Below, piece by piece: positions 1-8,549 of a stretch of DNA of 38,541 nucleotides. The stretch comes from Calothrix sp. MO_192.B10 (lineage in GTDB: Bacteria > Cyanobacteriota > Cyanobacteriia > Cyanobacteriales > Nostocaceae), in contig JASJDS010000027.1 in the NCBI GenBank assembly GCA_030065055.1, forward strand, positions 1 to 38,541, in the 5' to 3' direction. The notes beneath the pieces were generated by a model. It did no database searches, had not been told where the DNA came from, and saw only the letters and a program-made list of their open reading frames with translations. The position numbers and the translations under genes were made by a program. Every line of letters starts with the position of its first letter. Position 1 is the stretch's first letter.

Positions 1-15
1 TAATGACAAAATCAC

Positions 16-96
16 TCAAGCCTAAAGGCTTGATAGCAGCTTTCATCCCCGACGTAAACGACCCTCAAACTACAAATCTTCTTGGATTTGTAGTTT
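16..96. repeat. Two adjacent hairpins at the left window edge
   Basis: Positions 16-33 form an 8-bp stem (TCAAGCCT with AGGCTTGA) around AA. Positions 67-78 pair perfectly with 85-96 (12 bp, AAACTACAAATC with its complement) around TTCTTG. The second hairpin could terminate a plus-strand gene lying before the window. A 61-codon open frame covers this stretch, but it only reads through the hairpins and is not a convincing gene. Confidence 0.5.
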
Positions 97-234
97 TCAT
101 TTCGGGGTTTTCAGCTAGCCGCCCTTATAAGCATATTTCTAAATCCAGCAAACCCTTTGACAGCCAGCTGTTCCCTGTTAAGAGTTAAGAGTTCCCTAGC
201 GCGTAGCGCTATGTAATTTTTTTGGTATTAATTT

Positions 235-252
235 AGCCCGCAAGAACGGGCT
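235..252. terminator. Hairpin downstream of sir
   Basis: AGCCCG (235-240) pairs with CGGGCT (247-252) around CAAGAA, 44 bases past the sir stop codon. The stem is GC-rich but no clear T-run follows on the minus strand, so termination is plausible rather than certain. Confidence 0.4.
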
Positions 253-295
253 TTGTTGATCTCATTACAGGCTTTTGCTGGCTGTGAATATGTTA

Positions 296-2212
296 CTACT
301 CCTCAATTTTCAAGTAAGCCTTCAATGCCTCATCCAATAAATCAGTCATGGATTTACCTTGAGCTTCAGCCGTAGCTTTCAACTGATTGAAAACATTATC
401 CCGTACAGTTATGCGATGACCCCCTGTATTTTTGCCCCTACTGGCAGATGATTGGTAATTAGCAGTAAATTCACGAATGGCATCAAAGCCGACACGGGCA
501 CAAAAATCACCAAAACTCTCCCCCTTCTCGCGGGATTTTTTAAAGAAGACGAAGATGGGTTCGAGGAATTTTTCTAAATCGTCATGGTGCAACCTATCGG
601 TATAAGGTTGTGCCAATCTGGTTTGATTGGGGGAACCTCCTAACCAAACCTGGTAAGATTCTGGAGCACTACCAACAAACCCTAATTCTGCCATATAAGG
701 ACGGGCACAACCATTGGGACAACCAGTCATCCTGATGACAAAATGCTCTCTCTTTAAGCCCAATTTATTTAATAATACCCGAATCCGTTCTATAATCCCT
801 GGTATTGCCCGTTCTGATTCTGTAATCGCTAAACCACAGGTGGGTAAAGCCGGACAAGCCATTGCATAGCGTGTCAGGGCTTCAATTTCCTTGGGATTAG
901 TTATAATACCGCAACGGTCGAGAATTTCCTGAATGGCTGGTTTTTGTTCTGGTGCAATCTCATACAGCAGTACATTTTGGCTGGGAGTAAGGCGAATTGG
1001 TAAGTTAAACTGCTGCACTATTTCCCGTAGGGCTGTTTTCAGCTGGAAGCTACCTTCATCCTTCACCCTACCATTGTCGATGGAAATTCCTAAAAATAGT
1101 TTTCCATCCCCTTGTTTATTCCAACCAAGAAAATCTTCATATTTAAACTCTGGTAAGGGTTGGGATGGCTCTATGGCTTTACCAAAATATTTTTCTACCA
1201 TCGAGCGGAATCTTTCCACACCCCAATCGTGGATTAAATATTTTAACCTGGCATGGCGACGATTTGTGCGATCGCCATAATCTCTTTGGGTAGCAACAAC
1301 GGCTTTGACTAATTTGTAAACATCTGCCTTGGCTACATAACCAATGGCATCTGCCATCCTAGCAAAGGTTTCCTCTTTATTATGGGTTCTACCCAACCCA
1401 CCACCAGCAAAGATATTAAAACCTGTTAATTCCCCTTGACTATCGGTAATTACCACCAGACTCAAGTCTTGGGTATACAAATCAATGGAATTATCCCCTG
1501 GAACCGTGACGGAAATTTTAAACTTCCGGGGCATATAATGGGTTCCATAGATCGGTTCTTCGCCATCGTGGACAATAGTACCGTTCCCATTACTCTGTCT
1601 CGCGGCTTTTACCTCTGGAGTTTCTTCTCCACTAATAGCTTTTTCTCCATCCAGCCAAATCTCGTAATATGCACCTGTTTGTGGCGTAAGCAAATCAGCA
1701 ATATTATTGGCATATTCCCAAGCATACTGATATTCTGCTTTATTTTTGAAAGGTGCTGGGGGTGCCATCACATTGCGGTTTAAATCGCCACAAGCCCCTA
1801 GGGTTGAACCCATACTCTTGACAATGGCAGCAATGGTTGACTTGAGATTTTTCTTAAGAATCCCATGTAATTGGAAACCTTGCCTAGTGGTAACTCGCAA
1901 AGTGTGATTACCGTACTCATTAGATAATTTATCTAGAGTCAAATAAAGCTCCGGTGGAATGAAACCACCAGGACTCCTAGTACGCAGCATCATCTGATAA
2001 TCTTTTTCCTGCCCCTTGACTCGATTGTCACGATTATCCTGCTGATAGGAGCCATGAAACTTAAGAATTTGTATGGCTTGTTCACTGAAGTGGGTGGTAT
2101 CTTGAAGCAACTCAGTTGCTACAGGTTCCCGCAGAAAATTACTGCGTTCCTTAATTCCTTCTAATTTAGAAGGTTTTTGGCTATTTGTCGCAGGAGGAGC
2201 AGATTTAACCAT
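296..2212 (-). CDS. sir: Ferredoxin-dependent assimilatory sulfite reductase with RHH-like C-terminal tail
   Basis: Reduces sulfite to sulfide with six electrons from ferredoxin, for cysteine synthesis; cytoplasmic. The 638-residue protein shows the siroheme/4Fe-4S cysteines C453-X5-C459-X38-C498-X3-C502, the same spacing as the E. coli SiR hemoprotein, and the N-terminal nitrite/sulfite reductase half ([20 protein letters not shown]). Gly- and Arg-rich heme-binding stretches such as [10 protein letters not shown] are present. After the reductase fold, residues about 599-638 form a short strand followed by two helices ([10 protein letters not shown], then [16 protein letters not shown]), resembling a ribbon-helix-helix DNA-binding unit. 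The ATG at 2212 gives the expected N-terminus. No partner gene is adjacent. The next gene upstream is separate, with a hairpin between. Assignment is firm; the tail's function is unknown. Confidence 0.96.
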   Translation of the reverse strand: MVKSAPPATNSQKPSKLEGIKERSNFLREPVATELLQDTTHFSEQAIQILKFHGSYQQDNRDNRVKGQEKDYQMMLRTRSPGGFIPPELYLTLDKLSNEYGNHTLRVTTRQGFQLHGILKKNLKSTIAAIVKSMGSTLGACGDLNRNVMAPPAPFKNKAEYQYAWEYANNIADLLTPQTGAYYEIWLDGEKAISGEETPEVKAARQSNGNGTIVHDGEEPIYGTHYMPRKFKISVTVPGDNSIDLYTQDLSLVVITDSQGELTGFNIFAGGGLGRTHNKEETFARMADAIGYVAKADVYKLVKAVVATQRDYGDRTNRRHARLKYLIHDWGVERFRSMVEKYFGKAIEPSQPLPEFKYEDFLGWNKQGDGKLFLGISIDNGRVKDEGSFQLKTALREIVQQFNLPIRLTPSQNVLLYEIAPEQKPAIQEILDRCGIITNPKEIEALTRYAMACPALPTCGLAITESERAIPGIIERIRVLLNKLGLKREHFVIRMTGCPNGCARPYMAELGFVGSAPESYQVWLGGSPNQTRLAQPYTDRLHHDDLEKFLEPIFVFFKKSREKGESFGDFCARVGFDAIREFTANYQSSASRGKNTGGHRITVRDNVFNQLKATAEAQGKSMTDLLDEALKAYLKIEE

Positions 2213-2348
2213 TGCAGTTGTTATAGTTTTCTCAATAAGGCATTAGCAACTGCCGAAGTAGGAATTTAGCAGCACCCATTCGGCTTATTTCCCCGGTAAT
2301 CCGGTCGGATTTTAGAAGAATATATTAATTTTACCACGGTGAAAAGCC

Positions 2349-2381
2349 GGGTTTATAAGTGATGCAACACTTAGTAAACCC
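2349..2381 (-). terminator. Strong hairpin between the outer-membrane-like gene and sir
   Basis: GGGTTTA (2349-2355) pairs with TAAACCC (2375-2381). Inside it TAAGTG (2356-2361) pairs with CACTTA (2368-2373), with one bulged G at 2374 and an ATGCAA loop. It lies 164 bases past the stop of the small beta-barrel gene and 137 bases before sir. On the minus strand it is followed by GGCTTTTC, so it may end the upstream transcript. The rest of 2213-2544 holds AT-rich DNA and loose TAATTGG-type repeats but no gene. Confidence 0.5.
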
Positions 2382-2544
2382 AGCAATATTAGTTATTAAT
2401 TATCCATTTTTAGTTACGAACTATCTCCATATCTAACTTTGGGCAGAGATAGACATAACGGCAACATTGGTTAATAATTGGTAGCAGGTAATAGCTAATT
2501 GGCGATTGGTAATGGGAATTGTTTGCGAATCGAGGCTATTACCT

Positions 2545-3090
2545 TTATTTAAAGCGATAGCCAATACCACCATTGATGCTGACGGCGGAAGCAGAGTTAT
2601 CTTTATAGGCATCAACACCGAGAGTGGCATTACTATAGATGAGGAAATTTTTACCAACTTCAGATTCCACCCCGGCGGTGACAGCTAAGGCATCTTTATT
2701 GCCTAGGGGAGTAGCCTTACCATCTTTTTCAACGAAGGAATAACCCACACCCACGTAAGCATTAGTACCCCTAGCAATGGGTGCATCCACTGAAACCTGG
2801 GGAATGATGGCTGTTGTATCATCACTCCAGAGTACTTGACCCCGTGCAGAAACGGGAAGTTTACCCAACTTAACACGACCGGAAAGATTACCACCAAAAG
2901 TCGCTGCATCCCCTGCATCCCCTGGTTTACCACCATTGGTTACACCAGCAGCTACCCCAGCACCAATGTAGCTAGCGTTGGTACCTTTTCGGGGTCTGGC
3001 ATGAGCTTGTTCGGCGGAAAGAATTATGGGTGCAATCACAAAAGAGGACAAAACAGAAATTGTCACCAAAGATTTGAAAACACGTGGCAT
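2545..3090 (-). CDS. Small exported beta-barrel-like (putative outer membrane) protein
   Basis: A 181-residue protein if started at the ATG at 3090. GGTG lies 6 bases upstream of that ATG, while the longer frame would begin with a TTG at 3102. A signal peptide is evident: basic start MPRVFKS, hydrophobic core to about residue 24, cleavage near AHA-RPR. The mature part alternates Gly/Ala-rich and amphipathic strand-like segments (SYIGAGVAAG, AYVGVGYSFV, VTAGVES, SINGGIGYRF) and ends in an aromatic residue near the C-terminus, as outer membrane barrels do, followed by one Lys. I recognise this as a common cyanobacterial hypothetical protein but know no function. It stands alone. Confidence 0.7.
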   Translation of the reverse strand: MPRVFKSLVTISVLSSFVIAPIILSAEQAHARPRKGTNASYIGAGVAAGVTNGGKPGDAGDAATFGGNLSGRVKLGKLPVSARGQVLWSDDTTAIIPQVSVDAPIARGTNAYVGVGYSFVEKDGKATPLGNKDALAVTAGVESEVGKNFLIYSNATLGVDAYKDNSASAVSINGGIGYRFK

Positions 3091-3335
3091 AATATTCACC
3101 AAAATTTATCAGGTGTTGCTTGTATATCCCATGTCGTCAATCAAACCAAAAGGTTCCAAATTTATTTTGGGAAGTATTGATTTTTTTACTACTTTAAATC
3201 ATCAATTATTTGCCACCTTGTATTGCCGATGGACAAGTAACAATTTCCTAGGTTGAAAATAGGGAGTGTAGACACGAAGTGGCTTCTCGAAGAGTAGGGT
3301 AGGAGTGAAGGAGTGAGGGAGGTATTTTCATGTTT

Positions 3336-3380
3336 GGTTGTGTACAAACGTTCATGAGGGACTAGGTTAAAATAATCAAA
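3336..3380 (+). repeat. Dispersed repeat, copy 1 (matches 5040-5082)
   Basis: Begins GGTTGTGTACAAACGT and continues to the A-rich end. About four fifths of positions match the copy at 5040-5082 in the same orientation. It lies upstream of the beta-barrel gene. Confidence 0.7.
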
Positions 3381-3631
3381 ATTTATTGATTGCAACTGTA
3401 TGGAATCGCAAATGGACAGTTTAATTACTGCCACACATTGATGAGAAAAATTAATTTTACCAGATAGCTATATGGATTTAGTGGTTAGCGATCGCAGATT
3501 CAAATCGAGTCAGAATAGGCATGGGAACAAATATTTATTCCTATAGGTCTTTTGTGGTATTTAGCTCTAGATAACACATATCTTGCACTCTGAGTTTCAT
3601 TAGCCCCTCAATTCATCGATGAGATAATAAT

Positions 3632-3723
3632 AGGACTTACACACTCGCTACGAAAAATCAGGCGTTTGGGATTGCTTCCTTGCGTCGCAATGACTGTGTT
3701 TACGTTGTCCTTGCGTAAGTCCT
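3632..3723. repeat. MITE-like inverted-repeat element
   Basis: AGGACTTACACA at 3632-3643 is matched in inverted orientation by TGCGTAAGTCCT at 3712-3723, with one mismatch. The 92-base element carries the phrase GATTGCTTCCTTGCG followed by TCGCAATGAC in the middle. AGGACTTACGCA ends are widespread in cyanobacterial intergenic DNA (recalled). It sits just downstream of the PpiC gene. Confidence 0.6.
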
Positions 3724-3748
3724 GAATAATTCTAAATTTTAAATTCGC

Positions 3749-4465
3749 TCATTCTAACTCAGAGACTAACCACTGTTGAAACATTTGATTGAGAATTTCT
3801 TGATATCTATTGACTGTTAATTCTGCTGGTATTAATTCTTCCGTTATGATTAAATGATAACCTTTTTCAGTCTTGATTGGACCGATTAAATGTTTTGGGG
3901 GAATGCTAAATATGATAGCAGCTATATCCGGTTGAATAGACCAACGATAAACCTCACCTTCATAACCACATTTTTGTCTGCATTCCTCGTCTATATGATA
4001 TTGATGAGCAGCTTCATAGAAACTAATTTCACCTTCTTCAATTTGATAATAAAGTTCCTGAGCCAGTTTTTCATCCGCGACAATTAGTTCATAAAGAATA
4101 ACTTGCTCAAATTGTGGACGATGTTGAGAAAAAAAATTTTCAACATCTTGAGCAAATAATGCTTCAGCTAATTTATTGGCTAGCAAGCGATTGCGTATTC
4201 CATCTTCCCAATCATTAGGAGTAACTAACTGTTCTGATAACCAAGTTATTGTATCAGTAGCTTTCTCTAAATGGTTTTCCCTGCGTTGGCGATTTGCTTC
4301 AGCTTCAATTTCTGCAACTGTGACATTAACTCCTCTAATTGCAGCAGTGGAATTGATTATTCTTTGAAATAAAATTCTTTGATAAATATCCCGCAAACAC
4401 ATTTCTGTTTTGAGGAAATTGATAATTTCTTCAGGTTCTATAAATATTTTTGCAATGTTACTCAT
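3749..4465 (-). CDS. PpiC/parvulin-type peptidyl-prolyl cis-trans isomerase (SurA-like)
   Basis: 238 residues. An all-helical N-terminal half (about 1-115) has a SurA/trigger-factor-like chaperone character (RILFQRIINS, AEIEAEANRQRRE, LAEALFAQ). A parvulin-type rotamase domain (about 120-225) shows the typical VILYELIVADEKLAQELYYQ start, then IFSIPPKHLIGPIKTEKGYH followed by LI, matching the family's conserved hydrophobic-G-P-ket-GYH ending. No signal peptide or membrane segment is visible, so a cytoplasmic site is likely. In cyanobacteria such stand-alone proteins often lie beside peptide or bacteriocin ABC exporters (recalled); none is present here. The ATG at 4465 has no strong ribosome-binding site. 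Confidence 0.85.
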   Translation of the reverse strand: MSNIAKIFIEPEEIINFLKTEMCLRDIYQRILFQRIINSTAAIRGVNVTVAEIEAEANRQRRENHLEKATDTITWLSEQLVTPNDWEDGIRNRLLANKLAEALFAQDVENFFSQHRPQFEQVILYELIVADEKLAQELYYQIEEGEISFYEAAHQYHIDEECRQKCGYEGEVYRWSIQPDIAAIIFSIPPKHLIGPIKTEKGYHLIITEELIPAELTVNRYQEILNQMFQQWLVSELE

Positions 4466-4888
4466 TGATATTGATTCTGTTCGGGGTAACGTGACGCTTT
4501 TGTTACAGAAGTCAGCGATATTTGTTGTGTATGCCTCTTTTCCTGGAGTTTAACTTCACAATTAGCATCACAAAACTATCATTTGACTTTTCCTCTCAAT
4601 TGAGGATTTAAGCCTAGACTCTATTGCATCTACACACCCTGATGAGAATCTAAAAAATTACTTGAAATAATATATAGGAATCCGGTTTTATTTTTGAATA
4701 AAATTAGGTATTTGTAGGGTGTGTTCCGCTACGCGATCACACACCCATATTAGTCCTATATAAGCATAAGACATATTCAATTTGTATCTCAAATTATCAT
4801 AATCTGAATTGTAGAAAATACTGAAAATCACCTAGCTATCTCAGTATTTTTACGATTTAAGCCTCCCATTTCCTAACCTGTCAACTGT

Positions 4889-4930
4889 CAACCTCTAACT
4901 ATTTTCTAGCTAGAAAATGGTTAGAGGTTG
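4889..4930. repeat. 42-base palindrome followed by TTAGTTG heptads
   Basis: CAACCTCTAAC (4889-4899) pairs with GTTAGAGGTTG (4920-4930), and ATTTTCTAG (4901-4909) pairs with CTAGAAAAT (4910-4918). The only mismatch is T4900 opposite G4919, and there is no loop. Three TTAGTTG units follow at 4931-4951. It could form a cruciform or act as the terminator for the GT operon, whose stop is at 5085. Confidence 0.7.
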
Positions 4931-5039
4931 TTAGTTGTTAGTTGTTAGTTGATGGTTGACAGCTTAGGTGTGGGAGCCGCAGTAGGGGCGCATTGCGTGC
5001 TAACTTGAGGAGTTAGTCACCCCCGCATTTTCATCTGCA

Positions 5040-5082
5040 GGTTGTGTACAAACGTACATGGGGGACTAACTTGAAAATAGTT
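5040..5082 (+). repeat. Dispersed repeat, copy 2 (matches 3336-3380)
   Basis: GGTTGTGTACAAACGTACAT and onward, same orientation as copy 1. This copy contains the inverted repeat TGTAC-AAAC-GTACA. It abuts the 3' end of the glycosyltransferase operon. Confidence 0.7.
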
Positions 5083-5084
5083 AA

Positions 5085-6314
5085 TCAGCATTCATTTAAT
5101 TCCTCACCAAAATGACAGGGAACAAGTTCAGGAATAATATGTTGATATGCTGCAATCACTTGACGAGCGATCGCATCCCAGCTGTAATATTTTAATGCAT
5201 ACTCTTTTGCTCGTAGTCCCCTTCGTTGCCGTTCTGGGGGATTTCGCAAAGCCTGTGTTAATAATTCTACCAGGGTTGCTACATCCGTTGTTCCCACCCA
5301 TCCCGATTCGCTCTCTTGTACCTGTTGACAAATATGTACTTGATCGGAAATTACCACTGGTGTCCCTGCTACCATCGCTTCAGCAACGGCAATGCCAAAG
5401 TTTTCATAGTAGGAGGGTAAGACAAAGATATCAGCCCCTTGCAGTAAAGCTGTTTTCAACTCTCCCGTGACAAATCCAGTTATGGTATTATGCGATCGCA
5501 AGGTAGAATTTTGCATCTGTAATCTAATTTTTGCTTCGTAATTTGGGTCTTGGGGATTGCTGCCAGCTAAAATGAAGTGAAATTCTAACCCAGTTGCTAA
5601 TAATTTTTCTAATGCCGGAATTAAAAGATCCAAACCTTTCTTGGGATCTATCCGCGACATAAATAATACTATGGGTAAATCATTACCAATGCCAAATTTC
5701 TGGCGAATAAAATTCTCTGCTTCTTCCCTATTTTTCCCTTCATGCCCATTTTTTACCCCTAAAGGTATGACCAAATCCTTGGTTGATACCCCAAATTTTG
5801 CTGAAATTTTTGCTTCTTGGGTGCTAGTAAAATGAATTGCTGCTGCACCTGCTAAATTCCCACGTTCTAAAATTGCTGTATATAGTTGTTTTAATAGTTT
5901 CTTTTTGCGTAAATCAGCCGGGTCTAAAGTACCTAAGGGGCGTAAAATATAGGGTAGTTGCTGTTGGCGACAAATGGCAGCAGATAAACTACTTACAGGT
6001 GAAAATAAAGCATGGATATGGGCTAAATCGTATGTAGATGCATGATGATGTAACCATTGACATAATTCCAGGGAAAATTTATAGCGCCGGAAGGGAAAAC
6101 AGCGAAAATAAATTATTTCATAGCCATCTTGTTTAATAGGTGAATTTAACGGTACATCTAAGGGTTTTTGACCGCGATGATCGCCATTAGTATTGGTAGT
6201 AATAACTGTAACTTCTATTCCTTCTTTTGCTAGTGCGGGAGCTAGTCCTAAAATCATTTGACTGGGACCGCCATATACTAAAGAAATTGAAGGTATAATT
6301 TGCAATATTCGCAT
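5085..6314 (-). CDS. GT4-family glycosyltransferase (HpsP-like)
   Basis: 409 residues, GT-B fold. The N-terminal acceptor domain has the glycine-rich loop YGGPSQMILGLAPALAKEG (about 14-32). The C-terminal Rossmann domain starts near 205 with VLFMSRIDPKKGLDLLIPAL and carries the GT4 E-X7-E nucleotide-sugar motif ENFGIAVAE, then AMVAGTPVVIS. It transfers a sugar from an NDP-sugar to a growing lipid-linked oligosaccharide at the cytoplasmic face (family knowledge). It is the last gene of a four-GT minus-strand run, 15 bases after the preceding GT4. Together with an HpsL-like gene upstream, the order recalls the HpsN/O/P glycosyltransferases of Nostoc hormogonium polysaccharide. That name is an inference from memory; the GT4 call is firm. 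Confidence 0.9.
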   Translation of the reverse strand: MRILQIIPSISLVYGGPSQMILGLAPALAKEGIEVTVITTNTNGDHRGQKPLDVPLNSPIKQDGYEIIYFRCFPFRRYKFSLELCQWLHHHASTYDLAHIHALFSPVSSLSAAICRQQQLPYILRPLGTLDPADLRKKKLLKQLYTAILERGNLAGAAAIHFTSTQEAKISAKFGVSTKDLVIPLGVKNGHEGKNREEAENFIRQKFGIGNDLPIVLFMSRIDPKKGLDLLIPALEKLLATGLEFHFILAGSNPQDPNYEAKIRLQMQNSTLRSHNTITGFVTGELKTALLQGADIFVLPSYYENFGIAVAEAMVAGTPVVISDQVHICQQVQESESGWVGTTDVATLVELLTQALRNPPERQRRGLRAKEYALKYYSWDAIARQVIAAYQHIIPELVPCHFGEELNEC

Positions 6315-6329
6315 ATTTTTATTTATTTT

Positions 6330-7511
6330 CTATTCCTGATTAACCATGACCAATTGTTGATAAAAATCCAACTGTTCTTTTGCCAATGCTTTATTAGTAT
6401 ATTTAGCGATCGCTCTTTGATAACCCATTTCCGCAAATTTTTGAGCTACTTCCGGATGATCAATTAATTTCACTAAACAATTTGCCAAAGCCCCAGCATC
6501 ACCTTCGGGAAATATTAAGCCAGCATCCCCAATTACATAAGGAATTTCCCCAGAATCAGAACCAATTACTGGTATTTTACAAGCCATAGCTTCAATCAGG
6601 ACGTGACCAAACTGTTCTTTCCAACCCACGGAAGTTAAATTTTTCAAGTTATAAGTTGTTTCGGAAGGTAAAACTAAAGTATTCATCAGATTGATGTACT
6701 GATAAACTTGATTGTGTGGTACACTTTCTACTAAAATTAGTCTTTCTTGAAATCTCTTATCTGCTGCCCATTTAATAATTTCTGACTGCAAATTACCTCG
6801 TCCCAGCAGTAATAATTTCCATTGTTTTTCTGGGATTAGATCAAGTGATTTTAAGAGAGTTAAAATACCTTTTTCCGGAACAAAACGACCCACAAATCCC
6901 ACGACAAAATCCTCAGGTTTAATACCTAATTTTTGGGATAATTCTGGTTGATATTGGGGTTTAAATAAAGTTTCATCTACACCTAATTGGGGTATCACCT
7001 TGATAGAACCCGTATATCCCTGTTGACGTAGAATTTCTGCCCCATCTTGATTACCAGAAATAATACCGTGACTATATTTTAGGTTATAATTTTCCAGTAA
7101 AGATACAGGAAATTTTAACTTATAGGGGATATTCCACCAGGTGAAAAATATATTTTTAGCCTTCAACCCTAATATTTTATTCAAGATAATCATTTGGCTG
7201 TGTGCTAATCCCCTTGAGCCTTGCTCTACTTGAATGATTTGAGGTTTAAACTCTTGTAATAGAGATATCAAATCTGTACCAAAGGTAAGTAGTCCTTGGT
7301 GGTTTTGACTAAAATTGTTAATGGGAACTACACGAAAATTACCTTCATCCCGAAATTGAGTTTCAATAATTTTGTTTTGTACACCACCAGGAATCCAACG
7401 TTGGGGAACTACAACAGTAACTTGGATGTTTGGTTCTAAATTGGCTAAAGTACGTAACTTTTCGCAATTAAGGTCAACAATATATGTGTGACTAGCAACT
7501 AATATTTTCAT
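6330..7511 (-). CDS. GT4-family glycosyltransferase (HpsO-like)
   Basis: 393 residues, second GT4 of the cluster. The N-terminal domain begins MKILVASHTYIV, a typical GT-B first strand. Residues about 200-225 (VVGFVGRFVPEKGILTLLKS) start the donor domain. EQFGHVLIE followed by AMACKIPVIGSDSGEIPYVI is the E-X7-E catalytic/donor motif. No membrane segment is seen, so it is probably a peripheral cytoplasmic enzyme. It is separated by 15 bases from the downstream GT4 and by 40 from the upstream GT8 gene, consistent with one transcript. Sugar specificity cannot be read from the sequence. Confidence 0.9.
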   Translation of the reverse strand: MKILVASHTYIVDLNCEKLRTLANLEPNIQVTVVVPQRWIPGGVQNKIIETQFRDEGNFRVVPINNFSQNHQGLLTFGTDLISLLQEFKPQIIQVEQGSRGLAHSQMIILNKILGLKAKNIFFTWWNIPYKLKFPVSLLENYNLKYSHGIISGNQDGAEILRQQGYTGSIKVIPQLGVDETLFKPQYQPELSQKLGIKPEDFVVGFVGRFVPEKGILTLLKSLDLIPEKQWKLLLLGRGNLQSEIIKWAADKRFQERLILVESVPHNQVYQYINLMNTLVLPSETTYNLKNLTSVGWKEQFGHVLIEAMACKIPVIGSDSGEIPYVIGDAGLIFPEGDAGALANCLVKLIDHPEVAQKFAEMGYQRAIAKYTNKALAKEQLDFYQQLVMVNQE

Positions 7512-7551
7512 ATCATCTATTTTTATATAATAATTTTAAGTTGATGGGGTA

Positions 7552-8394
7552 TTAACTGGAAAAAAGGTAAGTGATAATGTAGCGAATAGCAGATAAAGCT
7601 TGTTTGAAGTTTTTAGGTAAAGTTGGCATAGAATTAGACCAACATGATTGTTTCAAATAATCCCAATATATTTTCTTATGAGGATTCATACACCAAATAT
7701 GCCAAGGTTTTAAAGAACCAACAAAGTGAATAATTACAGATTCTTCTTTCACTTGGGATTGATTTTTATCTAAATCAAGCAAACTATTCCACTTAGAGTT
7801 CAATGGCAGAAAATTGCCATCAATGACTTTGTTTAATGCATCTTGGTCCCAAAGCAGAATCATATTGGGATTGTTACGAATAAAATCTAGAGCTTTGAAT
7901 CCTAAATTATTCTGTCGCCAGTAATCTAAATTGATTAACATTACCCCTGAATTAAAATAATAATCTCCTTGCATTTGTAAGCGTTTTTTGGTTGTGATCA
8001 CTTTACTACCAGAGGCGGCTAATGGATAATTTGATATATCAAGGTCAAATAGTTCATCAAGTGAGCCATTGACAATTAAATCAGAATCTAAATAGAGAAT
8101 CTTATCTAGTGACTGTGGCAGCACATCAGCAGCTAAGAGCCTAAAATAATTTGCCGCTGAAGCATGGGCGCTTAATTTTAAATTGTAAAATTGTTCAACA
8201 TCTATTTCATAAATGCAAAATTCTAACTGATATTTATTACTAATAATATCTAATTTATGTCTTAATTTTAAGCTGGCGCGATCGATAATAATATGTATTC
8301 TTTTGATTTTATTTTTATTATTTAATATTAAAGATGTCATTGCAGAGCCAAAATGTTGCTCATAATTTATGTCAAAGCAAAATAAAACTTCCAT
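7552..8394 (-). CDS. GT8-family glycosyltransferase
   Basis: Retaining GT-A enzyme of the GT8 family (LPS glucosyl/galactosyltransferase and glycogenin type). From the ATG at 8394 it has 280 residues and starts exactly where the fold does (MEVLFCFDINYEQHFGSAM). The metal-binding DXD is in ILYLDSDLIV. WDQDALN and the C-terminal HFVGSLKPW (H-X2-G-X2-KPW) are standard GT8 motifs. The frame stays open to a GTG at 8541, but those extra 49 codons run through a palindromic repeat at 8456-8476 and intergenic DNA, so I prefer 8394, with AAGAGA just upstream. GT8 is an unusual member of an hps-like set and may be a local addition. Confidence 0.85.
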   Translation of the reverse strand: MEVLFCFDINYEQHFGSAMTSLILNNKNKIKRIHIIIDRASLKLRHKLDIISNKYQLEFCIYEIDVEQFYNLKLSAHASAANYFRLLAADVLPQSLDKILYLDSDLIVNGSLDELFDLDISNYPLAASGSKVITTKKRLQMQGDYYFNSGVMLINLDYWRQNNLGFKALDFIRNNPNMILLWDQDALNKVIDGNFLPLNSKWNSLLDLDKNQSQVKEESVIIHFVGSLKPWHIWCMNPHKKIYWDYLKQSCWSNSMPTLPKNFKQALSAIRYIITYLFSS

Positions 8395-8455
8395 TCTCTT
8401 GATGCTATGTGCTAATAACGTTTCTGTATGAAGATGCAATTTATATTGATTGTAT

Positions 8456-8476
8456 AGACGTTGCAGTGCAACGTCT
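8456..8476. repeat. Palindromic repeat inside the GT8 upstream open frame
   Basis: AGACGTTGCA (8456-8465) and TGCAACGTCT (8467-8476) form a perfect palindrome around G8466. Variants of AGACGTTGCATGCAACGTCT are frequent in cyanobacterial intergenic DNA (recalled). Read on the minus strand it encodes RDVALQRL in the extended GT8 frame. Confidence 0.7.
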
Positions 8477-8549
8477 CTATGAAATCTGTTTGGCGCAACT
8501 TTACATATAATTGGTATAAGTTTAAATAATTTGTTTGTCACGACTCGCG

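Larger units (their letters stand above)
3091..3748. other. Intergenic region with short tandem and dispersed repeats
   Basis: 658 bases with no credible gene. It contains GGAGTGA-type tandem repeats around 3300-3322, one copy of a 45-base dispersed repeat (3336-3380), a HIP1 site near 3487 and a MITE-like inverted-repeat element (3632-3723). An 81-codon open frame at 3189-3434 reads through these repeats and was not accepted. Confidence 0.6.
4466..5084. other. Intergenic region rich in palindromes
   Basis: 619 bases without a gene. Contents: hairpin 4717-4724/4739-4746 (GGGTGTGT with ACACACCC), a 42-base near-perfect palindrome 4889-4930, three TTAGTTG heptads at 4931-4951, and copy 2 of the dispersed repeat (5040-5082), which ends three bases before the GT4 stop codon. 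Confidence 0.6.

Noticed and set aside
3-188. 61-codon plus-strand open frame
   Set aside because: It reads through two hairpins, has no ribosome-binding site and no recognisable features.
2433-2657. Small minus-strand frame overlapping the beta-barrel gene
   Set aside because: Out-of-frame shadow plus TAATTGG repeats.
3189-3434. 81-codon minus-strand frame upstream of the beta-barrel gene
   Set aside because: Reads through GGAGTGA repeats and the dispersed repeat; no family features.
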